Shown here one piece after another: positions 27,101-39,111 of a stretch of DNA of 64,000 bases (position 1 is the stretch's first letter; the number at the start of each line of letters is the position of its first letter). A model generated the notes under the pieces. It worked only from the letters and a program-made list of their open reading frames with translations, made no database searches and had not been told where the DNA came from. The DNA is from Brugia malayi. Lineage: Eukaryota > Nematoda > Chromadorea > Rhabditida > Onchocercidae. Location of the stretch: the NCBI RefSeq assembly GCF_000002995.4, contig NW_025062479.1, positions 8,857,721 to 8,921,720 on the forward strand, given 5' to 3'. A program made the translations under genes and the position numbers.

Positions 27101-28285
27101 AATGAATAACAAGCAGAAGTAAAAGCCACCTGTTGTAAAAAAGGATTAAAAATGCTCTGAAATAAAAGTTACTAAACATTGTCTGCAGTTCATATCAATA
27201 TTTTTGTGAGTATGTTATGGGAAAGCTATGGGAGTAATACCTGATCCTCAGTTCTATCCTCAATTACTTGCTCTTCCACTGCTTCGTCTCCCGCCAGATG
27301 AATTGGCTTTTCCTTCTTGATTTCCGCCTCATCTAGAATATATCAAAAGCAGTGAAACTTTAAAAAAAATTACAAGTATTAAAATAACTTAATAACTGGA
27401 AAAGCTACCCTTAGTTCAATGAAAATATAATTTGAAGAAATAATATATCATTCATACTGATTTCATTGTGGTCGAGGTCATATTTAGCCTCGACCTTTTC
27501 CACAGCTTGCTCCATTACTTCCATATTATTTAACTTATTACTTTCTTGCTGTTCTTCTGATCTCGGTCCTTCTTCTATCGCTTTTATCTAAATAGATAGA
27601 ATTTTTCTATACACTTCAGTTCAACTGTTCTTTTTTTGCTGCAAATAAATTCCTTCCATTATTCTACTTTCACAGCCACTACTTAATGATAAAAGTGAAA
27701 TTGCTGCTAGAATTACCAATATTACGAATCAATGAACTAATTACATTCTGATTTAATTAACCTGTTTTAAGCATCCTTCTATTTATTTCACCTGTTTCCT
27801 CGCAACACACAAAATACATACCTCATTGGACTGATCAATCTTCGTTTCTTCTAACAATATTTCACTACCAGTGCTACCAACAACGGTTACAACTTGAGAA
27901 TTATCAGTATTCAATTGTTCATCATTGAGAACGTCATTGTCACTCATAACCTTAGTTTTCATGTCATCTGTACCTGTACCATTCACTCTAAAATTATATG
28001 GTTCACTAGCGAAACAGCTATTCCTCTCTCGCAAAAAGCAGTGATATCAGTAAACAATGATGGGTTCATGTGATTATCTTCTCATTTAGAAGGATATTAG
28101 AAGATCTACCTAACGCATGGAAAAATGCTAGTGCGCTTACTCCTCACAATATTCGAATCACTAAAATCACTAGTATGTTTTTTTATAATTAAAACTTAAA
28201 TAACTTAAAACTACTAAATCACTTAAAAAAATATCGTGATAATGATAACTCACTGGACTGCCCTGCCATCTTCTACTTCAGCCAT
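15198..28285 (-). CDS. Long acidic protein with RKxS repeats, family not recognised
   Basis: Minus-strand exons, all phase-compatible: 28254-28285 (ATG), 27822-27987, 27458-27587, 27241-27332, 24800-24883, 23122-23544, 22451-22610, 21562-21619, 20620-21291, 20055-20193, 19855-19959, 19551-19673, 18961-19168, 18390-18504, 17954-18145, 17682-17856, 16194-16250, 15198-15284 (stop). The product is about 1,005 residues: a Glu-rich low-complexity first half, a tandem array of SRK[TSV]S units, another acidic stretch, then a basic Ser/Arg/Tyr/Pro-rich end with a short helical segment (SRIADLQRSLSRERLARER). RKxS is a basophilic-kinase type site, so array phosphorylation is plausible. No signal peptide or membrane segment. 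Alternative ends: reading through 17682 gives RVRCLK and a stop at 17664; reading through 16194 gives a stop at 16170. Likely cytoskeletal or scaffold by composition only. The 2.4-kb gap 24884-27240 may hide exons. Confidence 0.7.
20709..21122 (-). repeat. Coding tandem repeat, about 11 RKxS units
   Basis: Inside one exon of the long minus-strand gene. Units of 12-15 residues (36-45 bases) begin SRK[T/S/V]S and continue with an acidic/lysine spacer such as AMEEKAL or VVEEEKIA. Two degenerate units (SKTSITDDKVL and SQKKFTTEEKN) precede the array. Unit spacers differ, so this is an old, diverged array. Confidence 0.85.
24884..27240 (-). other. Large intron of the RKxS-repeat gene
   Basis: The flanking exons join in phase 0 without anything in between. 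The stretch contains a long T run near 25224-25245 and a TTTA-type repeat near 25761-25832. No exon with both splice sites and an acidic reading frame was found, but small in-frame cassettes cannot be excluded. Confidence 0.5.
25761..25832. repeat. TTTA/ATTT simple repeat
   Basis: Irregular tandem TTTA and TTAA units in the large intron of the minus-strand gene. Confidence 0.7.
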
Positions 28286-28620
28286 TTCAACAACAGTTCA
28301 GTGTATTTGGAATTTTGAAACCGTAGCAGCAACTATTTCCCTCTCTTCTAATATTCCTATCGAGGCTGAGGCAAAAGTAAAGCCTCTTCTCTCTGTAATT
28401 ACTTCATCTTTTCTTACAGGTTTTCTTTCCTTTTTTAACATCAAAAAATAAAATAAAAGATGGCTGTAATAGTCATACATTCGAGGTTAATAAATGTAAA
28501 GAGGACAAAGGTTAAAGAAAAAGCATATTTTAATTTATTAAAAGTAATAATTTTATACTTCTCATGTTAAATTTGATACATGAAGAGATTTAAATGTTAA
28601 AGATAAGCAAAAAGGCCTAT

Positions 28621-28691
28621 CTACTTTTGTTGTTCTTTTTTCTTTCTTGCAATCTTTCCTTTGAAAGATAACTCAATCTCCAAATTTTGAA
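28621..28691 (-). CDS. Orphan candidate terminal exon
   Basis: On the minus strand an acceptor AATTTTGCAG is followed by 71 bases open to a TAG at 28621. In one phase they read QNLEIELSFKGKIARKKKEQQ and then a stop, which looks like the basic end of a coiled coil. A second phase is also open to a different stop, so the frame is not proven. It would be the last exon of another minus-strand gene lying just upstream of the RKxS-repeat gene, but I could not find its preceding exons between 28.7 and 34 kb. Confidence 0.25.
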
Positions 28692-31600
28692 CTGCAAAAT
28701 TTAAAGCAATTAATAACAATATTTTTCGATCATAAAAAATGCCGCTATCCGAAACGAGTAATAAATTCATTTCAATTTTAATGAGAAGGTGCTCTGGATA
28801 AAAACATCAATACTGTTTGAAGCGTGATTTCAAGCAATCGGCTAGTGAGGATGTTCATGCTAATAATATACATAGCAAAGTTATTGCTATGTATATTAGA
28901 AGGAATGAGTGTTGCAAGGCTGGTATTATCTATATTCATAATAAACAATAAATTTTTGTAATTTCGCTAAATGAATGAATGATAATACATTCTATACATA
29001 TTTACAGCAAAAGATTCAGAAGTAATTTTTGAGATCAAAATCTTAAAAATGCAATAGTATGATAATATAATATGGCAATTTATTGAAACAGTTTTTCGTT
29101 CTACGTATTTTACATATGAGATGAGCAGAAGCTATTTTTAGGTCAGGTAGTAGTTATTACATTTATATTCAAAAAAGAACAAAAGCGAACATTTCATTAC
29201 TTCTTCCCATAACAGTTTGTTAGAGTTCGCATTTGAAGAGTTTTCTTTCTGCGAAGGAATGCATGAAACAAATATGAATATGAAGCAAGGAAAAATTTCC
29301 AAATAATTGATAATCTTTTTGACTTTACATTTACGAATTTTGCATGAACTGTTTTTAATCGCAAAAATAACATAATTATGATGACTTAAAGCTGGAAACT
29401 TCTTATATTCTATTATATCGTTGTTGATACTTTCAAAATAGTTTTCAGCCATTTCTTCAATTCTTTTATGTCCTTTAACATTTCGCTTTATTCATTTTTC
29501 AACTGCTAGGACTTTCGAACAAATAAAATGATGGCGAAAAGCAAGTTTCTGCAACTCCTATACTATGTGAAGAAAATAACAAAGTCGAAAATAGAGTTTG
29601 TTATTAGTTTAAAGGTAAGTGTCATTAAGGCCTTCGTCCGAGAAACTTCATAGTCGTTGTACTCAAATAGTTTGATTTGCAGAAATTAAGAAACCTGAAA
29701 TTGATTTGTTTTCCTAAAAGTTTTGCCTACTTTCATGGTTGTCATCTTTGGTTTACTGAAAACGTTGAAACCATTAAAAAAAACAATGTAGAATAGAATT
29801 ATATAGAATTTGCAGGTCACTTTTGAGAAATATGGTAGAAAATTTCTAATTCTTCATAGTGCTTATATAAAAATTATGGCATTTAATTATGGAAGCAATG
29901 AAAATGATAAAAAGAAAACTTATTTGATTTTCTAGTAGTCAAGAAGTTTTAAAATGAAGAGCTGGAAATGAAGTGTGAAGGGAAAACCCAAACACTGATA
30001 AACGCTGAGTACGCGTCACTGATGTATTTGCTTCGCTCTGGATGAAGTTCTTTCTAAATCATTTCAAAAACAACATAAAGTTTCTGTTGGCAGTAGTTTA
30101 CTGGGTAGCAGGCAAGTCAAGCGATGCACAAACTATTTCATTAGAAATGATGGCTATTGTGCCTATTTCAAATCCACAAAAAATTTTTATCCTCCTACTA
30201 AATTTCCCTCCCATCACGTCTTGCTTCCTCTTTCATCACCGTTGCTATTGTTTCAATCCTTGAAATTCATTGATTTAAAATCAGCTGATTTCTCTATTTT
30301 TATTAATTATGTTCAGAAAAAGGACACAGTTTGTAAATACCCGCCCAAAAATCATTCTCAGCGAACAGAAAAAAACTTAACTAAACTATACTAGAATAGT
30401 TTGTAAGATATGAAATAGTAAGTTAGATTTATTTCTGCTTTTCATTTCTTGCCTTCTTTGCAAAGATTAGCAATGAATTATTATTTGAATTTCTTTAAAC
30501 ACCGAAACTTTTGAATCATTAGCATCCCTTATAACAATAGTAAAAGAACAAAGGAAAACCGAATCACTTGTAGGAATCTTACAAAAATGGTGGAAGCTTC
30601 ACAATCTAATTTTGTTAACATCCTTTATCATCGATTCTGAATTCACAACGACACGCTTCACCAATGAGACAGTTCATTTTTCATTTTTGGAAAAGATACC
30701 CATGTAATGGCTATTAATAACCACTAGATGAATTGAACAAATAAGCGAAATTCAGAAAATCTAGGAAAAAACATTCATATTTTGCAGAGCTCAAGATGAT
30801 TTTGGATTCAAAAATAATAGTAAAAGAAAGTGAAATTTTAATCAATGATGAATTTTATAAATTTAATAACAAATATTTAAAGATAATTTAGTCTTTTTGG
30901 TAGTAATGGAATTAAAGAACAAGAAAACGAACAAATTCTGAAATTAAGAGTTTTTATGTCCTGAAAGTTGAATTGGCAATAAGCCAGTAAGCTAAGGACT
31001 GAAAGGATATAGTATCGTTGTTGTCGTTTGGATATAAGAGTGATGATATATTATTTCTTCAACAATAACATGACATCGGAAGGTATACTACATCACGTTG
31101 AGTTCGCCTGCTGTAGAGTTAGAAATATTTTTAGCTCAGTTCATCATTTCATGCCTTCACGTACACATACATACACACAAATAAATCAATTCCTTTTTTT
31201 TTTTCTTTTCTTTTTTGAGATTTCTTTTAAAACAGATTTATGAGGAATTTATTTGCTAAAGTATGGATCTTTTCAGTTGATATTTGGTAGAAATATGCAT
31301 TAAAGTATCATAAAAATGAATAAAGTAATTTACATCAATTTTATGTGGTTGAAAAAAAAAAAAAATTCTGGAATTATTTGATAAAATTTTCAATGTAAAG
31401 AAAGATAAGTTTGAGGTAGCACTTTTTAACTGAAGAAGTACAATAAAATGAATATATTGGCAGATTTAACTCTCAATTAACTATATTAAATATTATTTAA
31501 TCAAATAAATGTTAAAATGCTCACATCTCATTAGGCTTAATAATGTCACATTCACGAACAACAGGAAACAATTTCTTGTAAAATTGTTATTATCGAAGAA

Positions 31601-34267
31601 ATGAAAACCCATAATAGTTATCTCTAAAAAAAAAAATACTGGTCATCAAGCACACATTTTTTTTAAACTTTTGTTTGAAGGGAGCAAATAAAACAGTGGT
31701 TTTAAATTTGAAATTCCAAAGGTTTTAACTTCTGCTTGAACATTTTAAATTTTAAAACAAGAACAACGAGAAACATTTTACAAGAAGTAGTGTAAATCAG
31801 AGTTACTTTTTATTTTGGGGAGTGATGACAGTTCAGGTTAGATTTATAACTTAGACAATGGAAAAACTTTGAATCAATCAAATTATTCTTTTTGCATTCT
31901 TTGTGAATAATGAACATGTGCATTTTTGGAAACGATAAATAATACATAATAAAGATATGTATAGAGAAGCCAAATAATACGTCAACATTTAATGTTTAGT
32001 TTAAAAATTATTATAGTAAATTAATTCGCTTTTTGAATTAGCATAATGAATATGAAGTAAATCAAGTGATTAACTCTCATAACACAGATACATTATTTTC
32101 AATGTTGAATTCAACAATTTCCTGCTTTTCAGTTTTCTATGCATTTCTTCTCATTCAATGTGTGATGTTGATAATTTTAGTGGAACAGGCATCTAGCAAC
32201 ACTCCACCATTCTGTCTGCTATTTCGTTTAGCAAATATCATTTAGGATAAAAAGCAAAAAAAAAAAAAAAAACACTCGTTGTTGGTTAACATGTCTTTTT
32301 CACTCTTAATTGTGTGTGGTTGCTACCAGTAATAAATATAATCGAATTTTTCTTGGCTCTTTATCTATCCATCAATATTCTTTACTGATATAACATATGT
32401 ATACGTATCTCATATATATATACATACATACACACATACACACACACGCTCATAAATAATAATATCATTAACATTGCCAGTCATTACTTTCATTTCTTTC
32501 ACTGTGGTGTTTGAAGACTTCTTATTCCACTTTACCTGCATGATCTATGAACTTAGAAAAAAAAGCAGATTTAGCTTGAAATGACTTTTTTATTGAATTT
32601 GATTTTCTCTTTTCTTTTTTCTTTTTTTAGGTTAATTAAAGTGAGGAAAGAGAAGGTCGAATAAATTGAGACTCTTAGTAAAATAAACATTTCAATTGCG
32701 AAATGAAAATTTGGTAGGTTTAATTATCTATTACTTAATATAATTTATTGTAAAAAAAAAATGCTTTTTAGAAGTTAATAAACTGATTCTCTTATACACT
32801 TCGTTTGATTATCCATTCAAAAGATCGGTTTAATTGGTGAAAGTATTGCGCTTGGAGAAGATTTGTCACAGAAAGATTCCTTCATTGCTTCAAATAATCC
32901 ACGAGAGAAATAGGAGAAGAGACTGATTGCTGGGTGAAATGTCCGTCACATCTAAGTTGTCAATTTTTCGTACTTCCTTTCCTTTGACATTACACTTAGT
33001 CAGTTTGTTCAGTTATGCTGTAAATGCTTCCCAAATATTTCAAAGTGTGACAGTCATAGTTTTGTGATATACTAAATGGTTATGCGGAAGTAAAAAGTTG
33101 GACGGATGGAGGAGTTTGGGGTGAGGTGTTTTTAGGAGTTATGTGTTTCGGCTTTTGGGATTCATCTTAAAAAGAGTGTAATGCTAAATTCTTTGCTAAC
33201 TTGTTAATTGGAGTAGCTAGGTATGTGGCAAAATATTCTCGTTTCATCAAAAGCTGCCAAAATACATTCGTTCCGTATTAATTTAATACCATCTGAATTG
33301 TAACTAACTTTTGTCCAGTAATGAAAAAGAAATTAATTAGGTTAATTAGGTTAGGTTAAAAAATATTCAGAACTCAATTGAATTTATCAGTGGAAGACTT
33401 TTTGAAATACTGGTGATTATTATTAGAAACTGATATGCAATAACTGAATTGAATAAAAAAAATTATTCCCAACATGTAGGATTGTAAAATTGGTGAATAA
33501 GTAAATACAAAAAGAAGCGGGGAAAGGTTGAGATATAAGCCAAGAAGTCGACCAGTAATAGTTCAAGTAAAAAAAGAATCAAACAAAATATTCACAAGAA
33601 TCATTTTGAGGCTGCTAATAGAAATTTGTGTATGATTGGCTATGAACTCTAACTAAATACTTCACTTAAATGACCAAAAGTCATGATGGTTCAGGTCTGA
33701 GATAAGCTTTATTTTAAAATGGATTTAATTTTTTAAAAATCTACGTCGAGTATTATGCATTTTGGTTTGCTATTAAAATATGGCAGAACAAACCTGTTGA
33801 ACATCTGTATCTTTGGAACCACGAAGTAAAAATGTTTTTAATTTTTTTTAAGAATCATGTATTATCTGACGTTCTAAAGTATCAGTGGAATAAATTGATA
33901 TGCATTTTTGGCTTACTTGCTTATTACCAGCGCTTATTGTCTTTTCTCTGTTTTCCTCAGGTCTTAAAAATTCGCAAGTTTTTGAAATTATATCGCTTAA
34001 AAAAAAAGAATTAAATGACGCAATGGTAAAACATTGGGATATTTTTTCATTTTCAGCTATTTCTACTTAAAAACTAAATTTTGCTTCATGATATACGCTT
34101 TAGCAATCATTTAAATATTTATAAAGAGTGGATTTGAAATGCAATTTTCCGTTGTTTGTGAATGTTTAGTTGTAGCATTTCCCATTATCTTTTAAAAAAT
34201 TTTCATATATATGAATAAATAGTTTTCAACTTGTTGAAATTCTCTGAATCTTTTTCTTCTTTTTCAG
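28692..34267. other. 5.6-kb stretch without a supported gene
   Basis: A+T-rich with many homopolymer runs. Short frames occur on both strands. The only ones with splice-like borders are a minus-strand helical stretch near 29,450-29,500 and a plus-strand ATG segment at 29528-29614 ending AAAG before GTAAGT; neither could be chained. A CA/TA simple repeat lies near 32400-32447. The missing first exon of the PCYOX1-like pseudogene is expected near the right end. Confidence 0.5.
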
Positions 34268-37134
34268 CGATTATTGGTGGAGTATTGCGGTGCATCTTCT
34301 GCATATTTTTTGCGAACACTTGCACCATTGGATATTAACATTGAGATTCACTTATTTAATCAGGGCACCATCGGAGGTATTCTTTTTTTGTTGCATTCTT
34401 TGTTCAATAAATTAATCATATGCAAATGCTTTCCAAAACACGGGGCGTTGGCAATACTTCTAATTGATATTCGATTCTGTTATATAGTTGTTCTGAGTTA
34501 TGAATTTTTTTGCAAACGTTCCATGCGTTGCTATCATGCTTTATTTGATTGCTCAATCAAGTTTGATGTATTTCCTCAGATTATTGTAAAAAAAGTGTGC
34601 AGGTTGTGATGTTTGAATTGCTCTTTAGTTTAATAATTTCATGATATATGAGAATATGTTTTAGGGCGACTAACAACTATTCAGATGCCGTATAGCGATC
34701 AGAAACGTATATTTGAGGCCGGTGGCAGTGTTTTGCATCCTGCTAATCTTTATTTCAAAAATTGGATGGAAAATTTTGGCAAGTACTTTTAAACTCTAAA
34801 CTCTACTAAATGCAAAGCAATAGTTTTTGCTATTATAACTTATTGTTCTAAAATTTTTTAGTGTGACACCAATACTTTCCTTTTTGTTTTGCAGTGTTGG
34901 AAGAGACCTGTTTTATTTTACAACACTGTGCAGATTTGTCCAACTTTTTAAAAAAAAAACTCGATTGTGTGATTTTAAAATATCTATCAACATAGTGTCG
35001 GTGTTATCTCAGTTTAATTTTACTTTTGGATTATATAAGAATGAAAAAAAAAGGCTGTTGTGAGCATGTGGAATGGTCAGGAATTTGTCTTTCTGGAAAG
35101 TTCATGGTGTATGGTCAGATTTTATCGACTGCTAAAAAGATATGCTTTTGATCAATTGAAAAGTATCGTGAAATCAGCAGCCTCCTGTCGGATTTTGACA
35201 ATATTTATTCTCTACTGAAGTAAATTTCTTGTCTAAAAACAGTGTCTCAAAATTCAGTGATTTATTCGTTTTTTTTTTTTTTTTGTAAACATCACTAGCT
35301 GTTTTTATCCGTATCAGTGTTGATTCATTATTGCCAAACATTTTACGGCCCAATTTATTTCATTTGATTATCGGACCGTTGATGGATATTTTGATGTCTT
35401 AGCCAGGGTAGATATATGAAAATATGTTTTAGGGCGACTAAACAATATACTGTGGATGCAATAGTAATGGCATTGTCGAGCCACCTCGCAAAATTGATAA
35501 GACAGTGGAGGAGTATCTTGCTGAGAATGGATGTCATGATCCATTTATTTTGGAATTCACCAACGCAGCACTTAACTGTAATTATGGACAATCTGTTAAA
35601 GTTCAATTTTCAAATTTCTAGTGATTCTAATTTTATAATAAAATGCCTTCACAGATGGATAGCTGTCTTTCTCAGTCTCCATTATTATACTATTAGCAGG
35701 TAATGTGGAACAATAATCAAATTTCTATACACTAGTCATCACTTATAGAAGATTAGAGTTTTTGTGGGCTTTGTAGGACTAACTGGATCTGTATCTGGGC
35801 TTTACTCGGTTAATGGTTCAAACAAACTCATTGTCGAGAAACTGATGGACTTTTCGAAAGTTAAATTGATTAGGTAAGTATTTCTAAGTACAATCGCTTT
35901 ATTTCCTTATTTGAGATTCCAGAAATATTGACTTGTCACAGTTAATGGTCAAAGAAGAAGGAAGGGTACTAAAGTCTAATCTTATTATTTCAATGCAGAA
36001 GTGACAGCTATTTCCAAACGGAACGATCAGTTTGTGTTATATGGAAATGATAGCCAGGAAATTTGTGCTAATTACAATTATATAATTTTTGCTGTACCAT
36101 TACAGTAGCAAATTCAAATAGAAGGTTATCATGCTTTTATTTCATCGCGAAGCACTCTTTTTTTACCCATCTCATCTAGAGTTATCGTTTTAAAACAGTT
36201 CTTAACTGTGATTGCTTAGCTTAAAATTTGTTATTTGATGTAAACTGGGAGGGTCAGCGTGGTAAATTGAAACAAATTATAGCAACGTTTTTGAAGGTTC
36301 TTTTTTTGGATTATTTCCATTTCGTTGTTATATTTCTACATAATTCTTGTATTCAACATGTCGAAATCGTTGGCTAAAATGATGTCGCTTAAAATTCATT
36401 CTTTTTCTTTACTTTACGATCCCTTTTTAAATTTACTTTTGTTTCTGTGACCCTTCTGTATACATGTCGCTGCAAACAAGGTGTGAGAAACTACATTCAA
36501 AAAGCAGAAGTTAGAAATTTATTTTTGCAGGAGACTCTACGTGCAAAACACTGGTTACTGTCTGAGAATGAATGATATGTTGACTGCGGTGATTGTATGT
36601 AGCAACAGTTTGTCATATAACTCAATAGGGAATTTCATTTGTTTATTCACAAGCATTTCTCTTATTTCTAATATACTCAAGATTTTTGTTGTTTCAGGAC
36701 AGATTCCACCTGTTGATGATTATGAAGGAAATGAGTCCTCTCCAAAAACGGGTTCAAATAAAATATGGAAATTATTTTCAAGTAAAAATCTAACTGACTC
36801 AGAGTTGTCGCTTTACTTTAGTGAAATCAAAATTGTTAAAAGGGTAAGATAATTCGATGTTTGCCCCATTTAATTTAGATTACTTTTAACATATAAAATC
36901 TAATCTCAGTCTTGCACAAGTCTTTCTTTTCTGTAATTTCTAGGCTTCATTTCTGGCTTATCCAGAATGCAAGAAATATTCCGTATCGCCAAAAATATCT
37001 GTTTCGTGAACGCAGTGGAATGGTTAGCAAGTACTGTCGGAATGAGTGCAATCGGTAATCATAACTGCGTCGATATGCTTTTGAGGGATTTCGGACTTGT
37101 CGATGTTAATAAAACTACAAAAATGGAACTATGA
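34268..37134 (+). pseudogene. Broken prenylcysteine oxidase (PCYOX1-like) gene
   Basis: Exon-like blocks: 34268-34376, 34665-34783, 35013-35220, 35433-35600, 35777-35873, 35933-35965, 35999-36105, 36531-36843, 36944-37134. Read in pieces they follow prenylcysteine oxidase from its N-terminal FAD fold to the C-terminus: GASSAYFLR, FEAGGSVLHPANL, MWNGQEFVFLESSW, CNYGQSV, GLYSVNGSNKL, FLAYPE and FVNAVEWLASTVGMSAIGNH. The family is a lysosomal FAD-dependent thioether oxidase. No continuous frame exists: the Gly-rich FAD motif in the first block needs two one-base insertions; frame changes occur near 35060, 35185, 35455 and 37005; a TAG stands at 36106-36108; the donors after 34783 and 35220 lack GT; an intron near 36630 reads through. 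The first coding exon was not found. Alternatively the assembly has local base-call errors. Confidence 0.82.
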
Positions 37135-39111
37135 AAATTTTTAAATTAGAACTAGCTTACTAGGAATTTGTGATGGTGGTAGTGATTCGTAACATTATGC
37201 AAATTAATATTTGCAAGAACATTTGCTGTTAACGAACGAAATGTGTATATAGGTTGATATATTCAGAATTGCTTGAGATTAATATAATTCTACTTTCTGT
37301 GATATCTATGTTTTTTTACAGTAGTTTTTACCTTTGGATAAAATAACGTATTCGCTATTGCTATCTCTTTTCCTAAAGAATAATGGTAATTTAGTCTCCT
37401 TAAAGAACAGGTTTTGGGTGGTGAATATCGCCTTTTAGTAATGCGCTATAATAAATAAAAAATAAATAAAAAAAAAAACCACTATAATAAAAATTATGCA
37501 GTTATATTGCAGTAAGTCGTAATGGTACTTTTTTTAGTAATGGTCCTAATTACATTCCACTCAAAGCGAGATTCTTTGCGCAAATTATCAACTGCGTTTT
37601 GAATATTCTGTTGCATTTGATATGTCGACCTGTGTTTGTATTGTTACAGTTGTTAAACGAGGTTTATTATAAGAGCATTATGTACAATGAACTGCATTGT
37701 TAAAAGGCGATAAGAGAGTCGAAAATAGAGGAGAGAATAAAACATGAACTTCATATCATAAGCATTTTAATTTATAAGTCGTGAGGTCCAATGAATATTT
37801 CTTTATAAATGACAAGACCAATTTATTGTCAGTAATTCACCTAGCAGGCAGTGATGAAAATTCAGTAGAAGCAGATGGCATATGACTTCTTTTCTGTGTT
37901 TCAAAAAGCGGTGAAATAAGAAGGGATGCTATTACGTGTTTCAGACAGCGTTACTATATCCACTTTGCCAACATTTTTATGGTATATTCGATCATCCATT
38001 AAAACATTGTAAAACAATAACAAAAGTAACATATAATTTGCAAACATATGAAGTATGAAGATTCATTTTGGATATATCACGCAGGGTATCTCATAACATA
38101 AAATTTCAAATATATCACAAACTAAAATTCGAGAAGCACAACAGATTTGATCTGATTCTTGATTAATCGTGTTTTCTAGCCATTTTTATGCTTAGTGCAA
38201 ACTAGAAATGTACAATCCAGAAAATAACGTCATAGTAATAGGCATATTACCTCCCATATCTTCCTAGCAAAAACAAGCCGAACGCTTCCCTCTCACATGC
38301 AAATAAGTATTTATGAGTCCTATCAACTGTTCGATAAGACCACTTCACTGATATCTGTTCTCTCTTCAATTACAGTACTCTCTCTCCCTTTCCCCATCCC
38401 ACTCTCAATCACTTCTACCATAAAACAACTATATACATCCATTCTCTCATCCCTCCTCCCAACAGCTAACTCTAAATGTCATCAGGTCATTCCCTCAGAA
38501 CCATTTTTGGTCACGCAGAGAAATGCGGCAATTGTTTAATTTAGGTATGGGCGTAGTTATTGTCTGGAGACAATGCGTCGACACTTTACACTCTCACGTG
38601 ACACTTCATATTTAACACTTTACACGATCCCGTTTATTGCTTGTGATATCTCACATTCGGTTTTACATTGTGAAGTAATTGAGAAATTTTATTGCGAATG
38701 TATACTTACAGCAATTATAGAAATTGAAAAAGAAAGAGAAAGACACTGTGTTAACAGGATGATAGCTGCTGAGAAGCTGAAGTTTAGTACTGTGTGAAAT
38801 TGAGGAAATACCAGAATTAATAAGTGTGTAAGTGTGAGGTAAGAAAACTGAACCATAATAGATGACCAGCTGTCCGAGATAAAGGAATAGTTACAGTGAT
38901 AACAGTCTGTTTGTCTTAGATAGTGCCATCGTTTCGTTTTCATGTTGGAGTTTTGTGAAGCATGCTTTCAACATGGCTTTTGACGAGTGTTGCTTATGTT
39001 ATTAGCCATATTCGTATGTGTTTCTGGCTGTCTTTGTTTGTTTATTTGTTGAACATATGTTCCGTTGCGTTGTTTCCGTACCAGTTTATTACAGGTATCT
39101 ATTGCAGTACA
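37135..39111. other. Intergenic sequence upstream of TOM70
   Basis: A+T-rich, with a CT-rich patch near 38,340-38,460. Frames of 74-97 codons occur but show no similarity or splice logic. The promoter of the TOM70 gene is expected here. An acceptor-like TCTATTGCAG ends at 39107, four bases before the TOM70 ATG, and may be a trans-splice site. Confidence 0.5.

Noticed and set aside
29528..29614. Plus-strand ATG block ending AAAG before GTAAGT
   Set aside because: Could be a first exon, but no phase-compatible following exon with similarity was found in the next 4 kb.
35366..35415. Stretch reading FDYRTVDGYFDVLAR as another PCYOX1 exon
   Set aside because: It resembles the segment also coded by the next block (QYTVDAIV), but runs into a stop and lacks borders; probably intronic coincidence or debris of the same decay.
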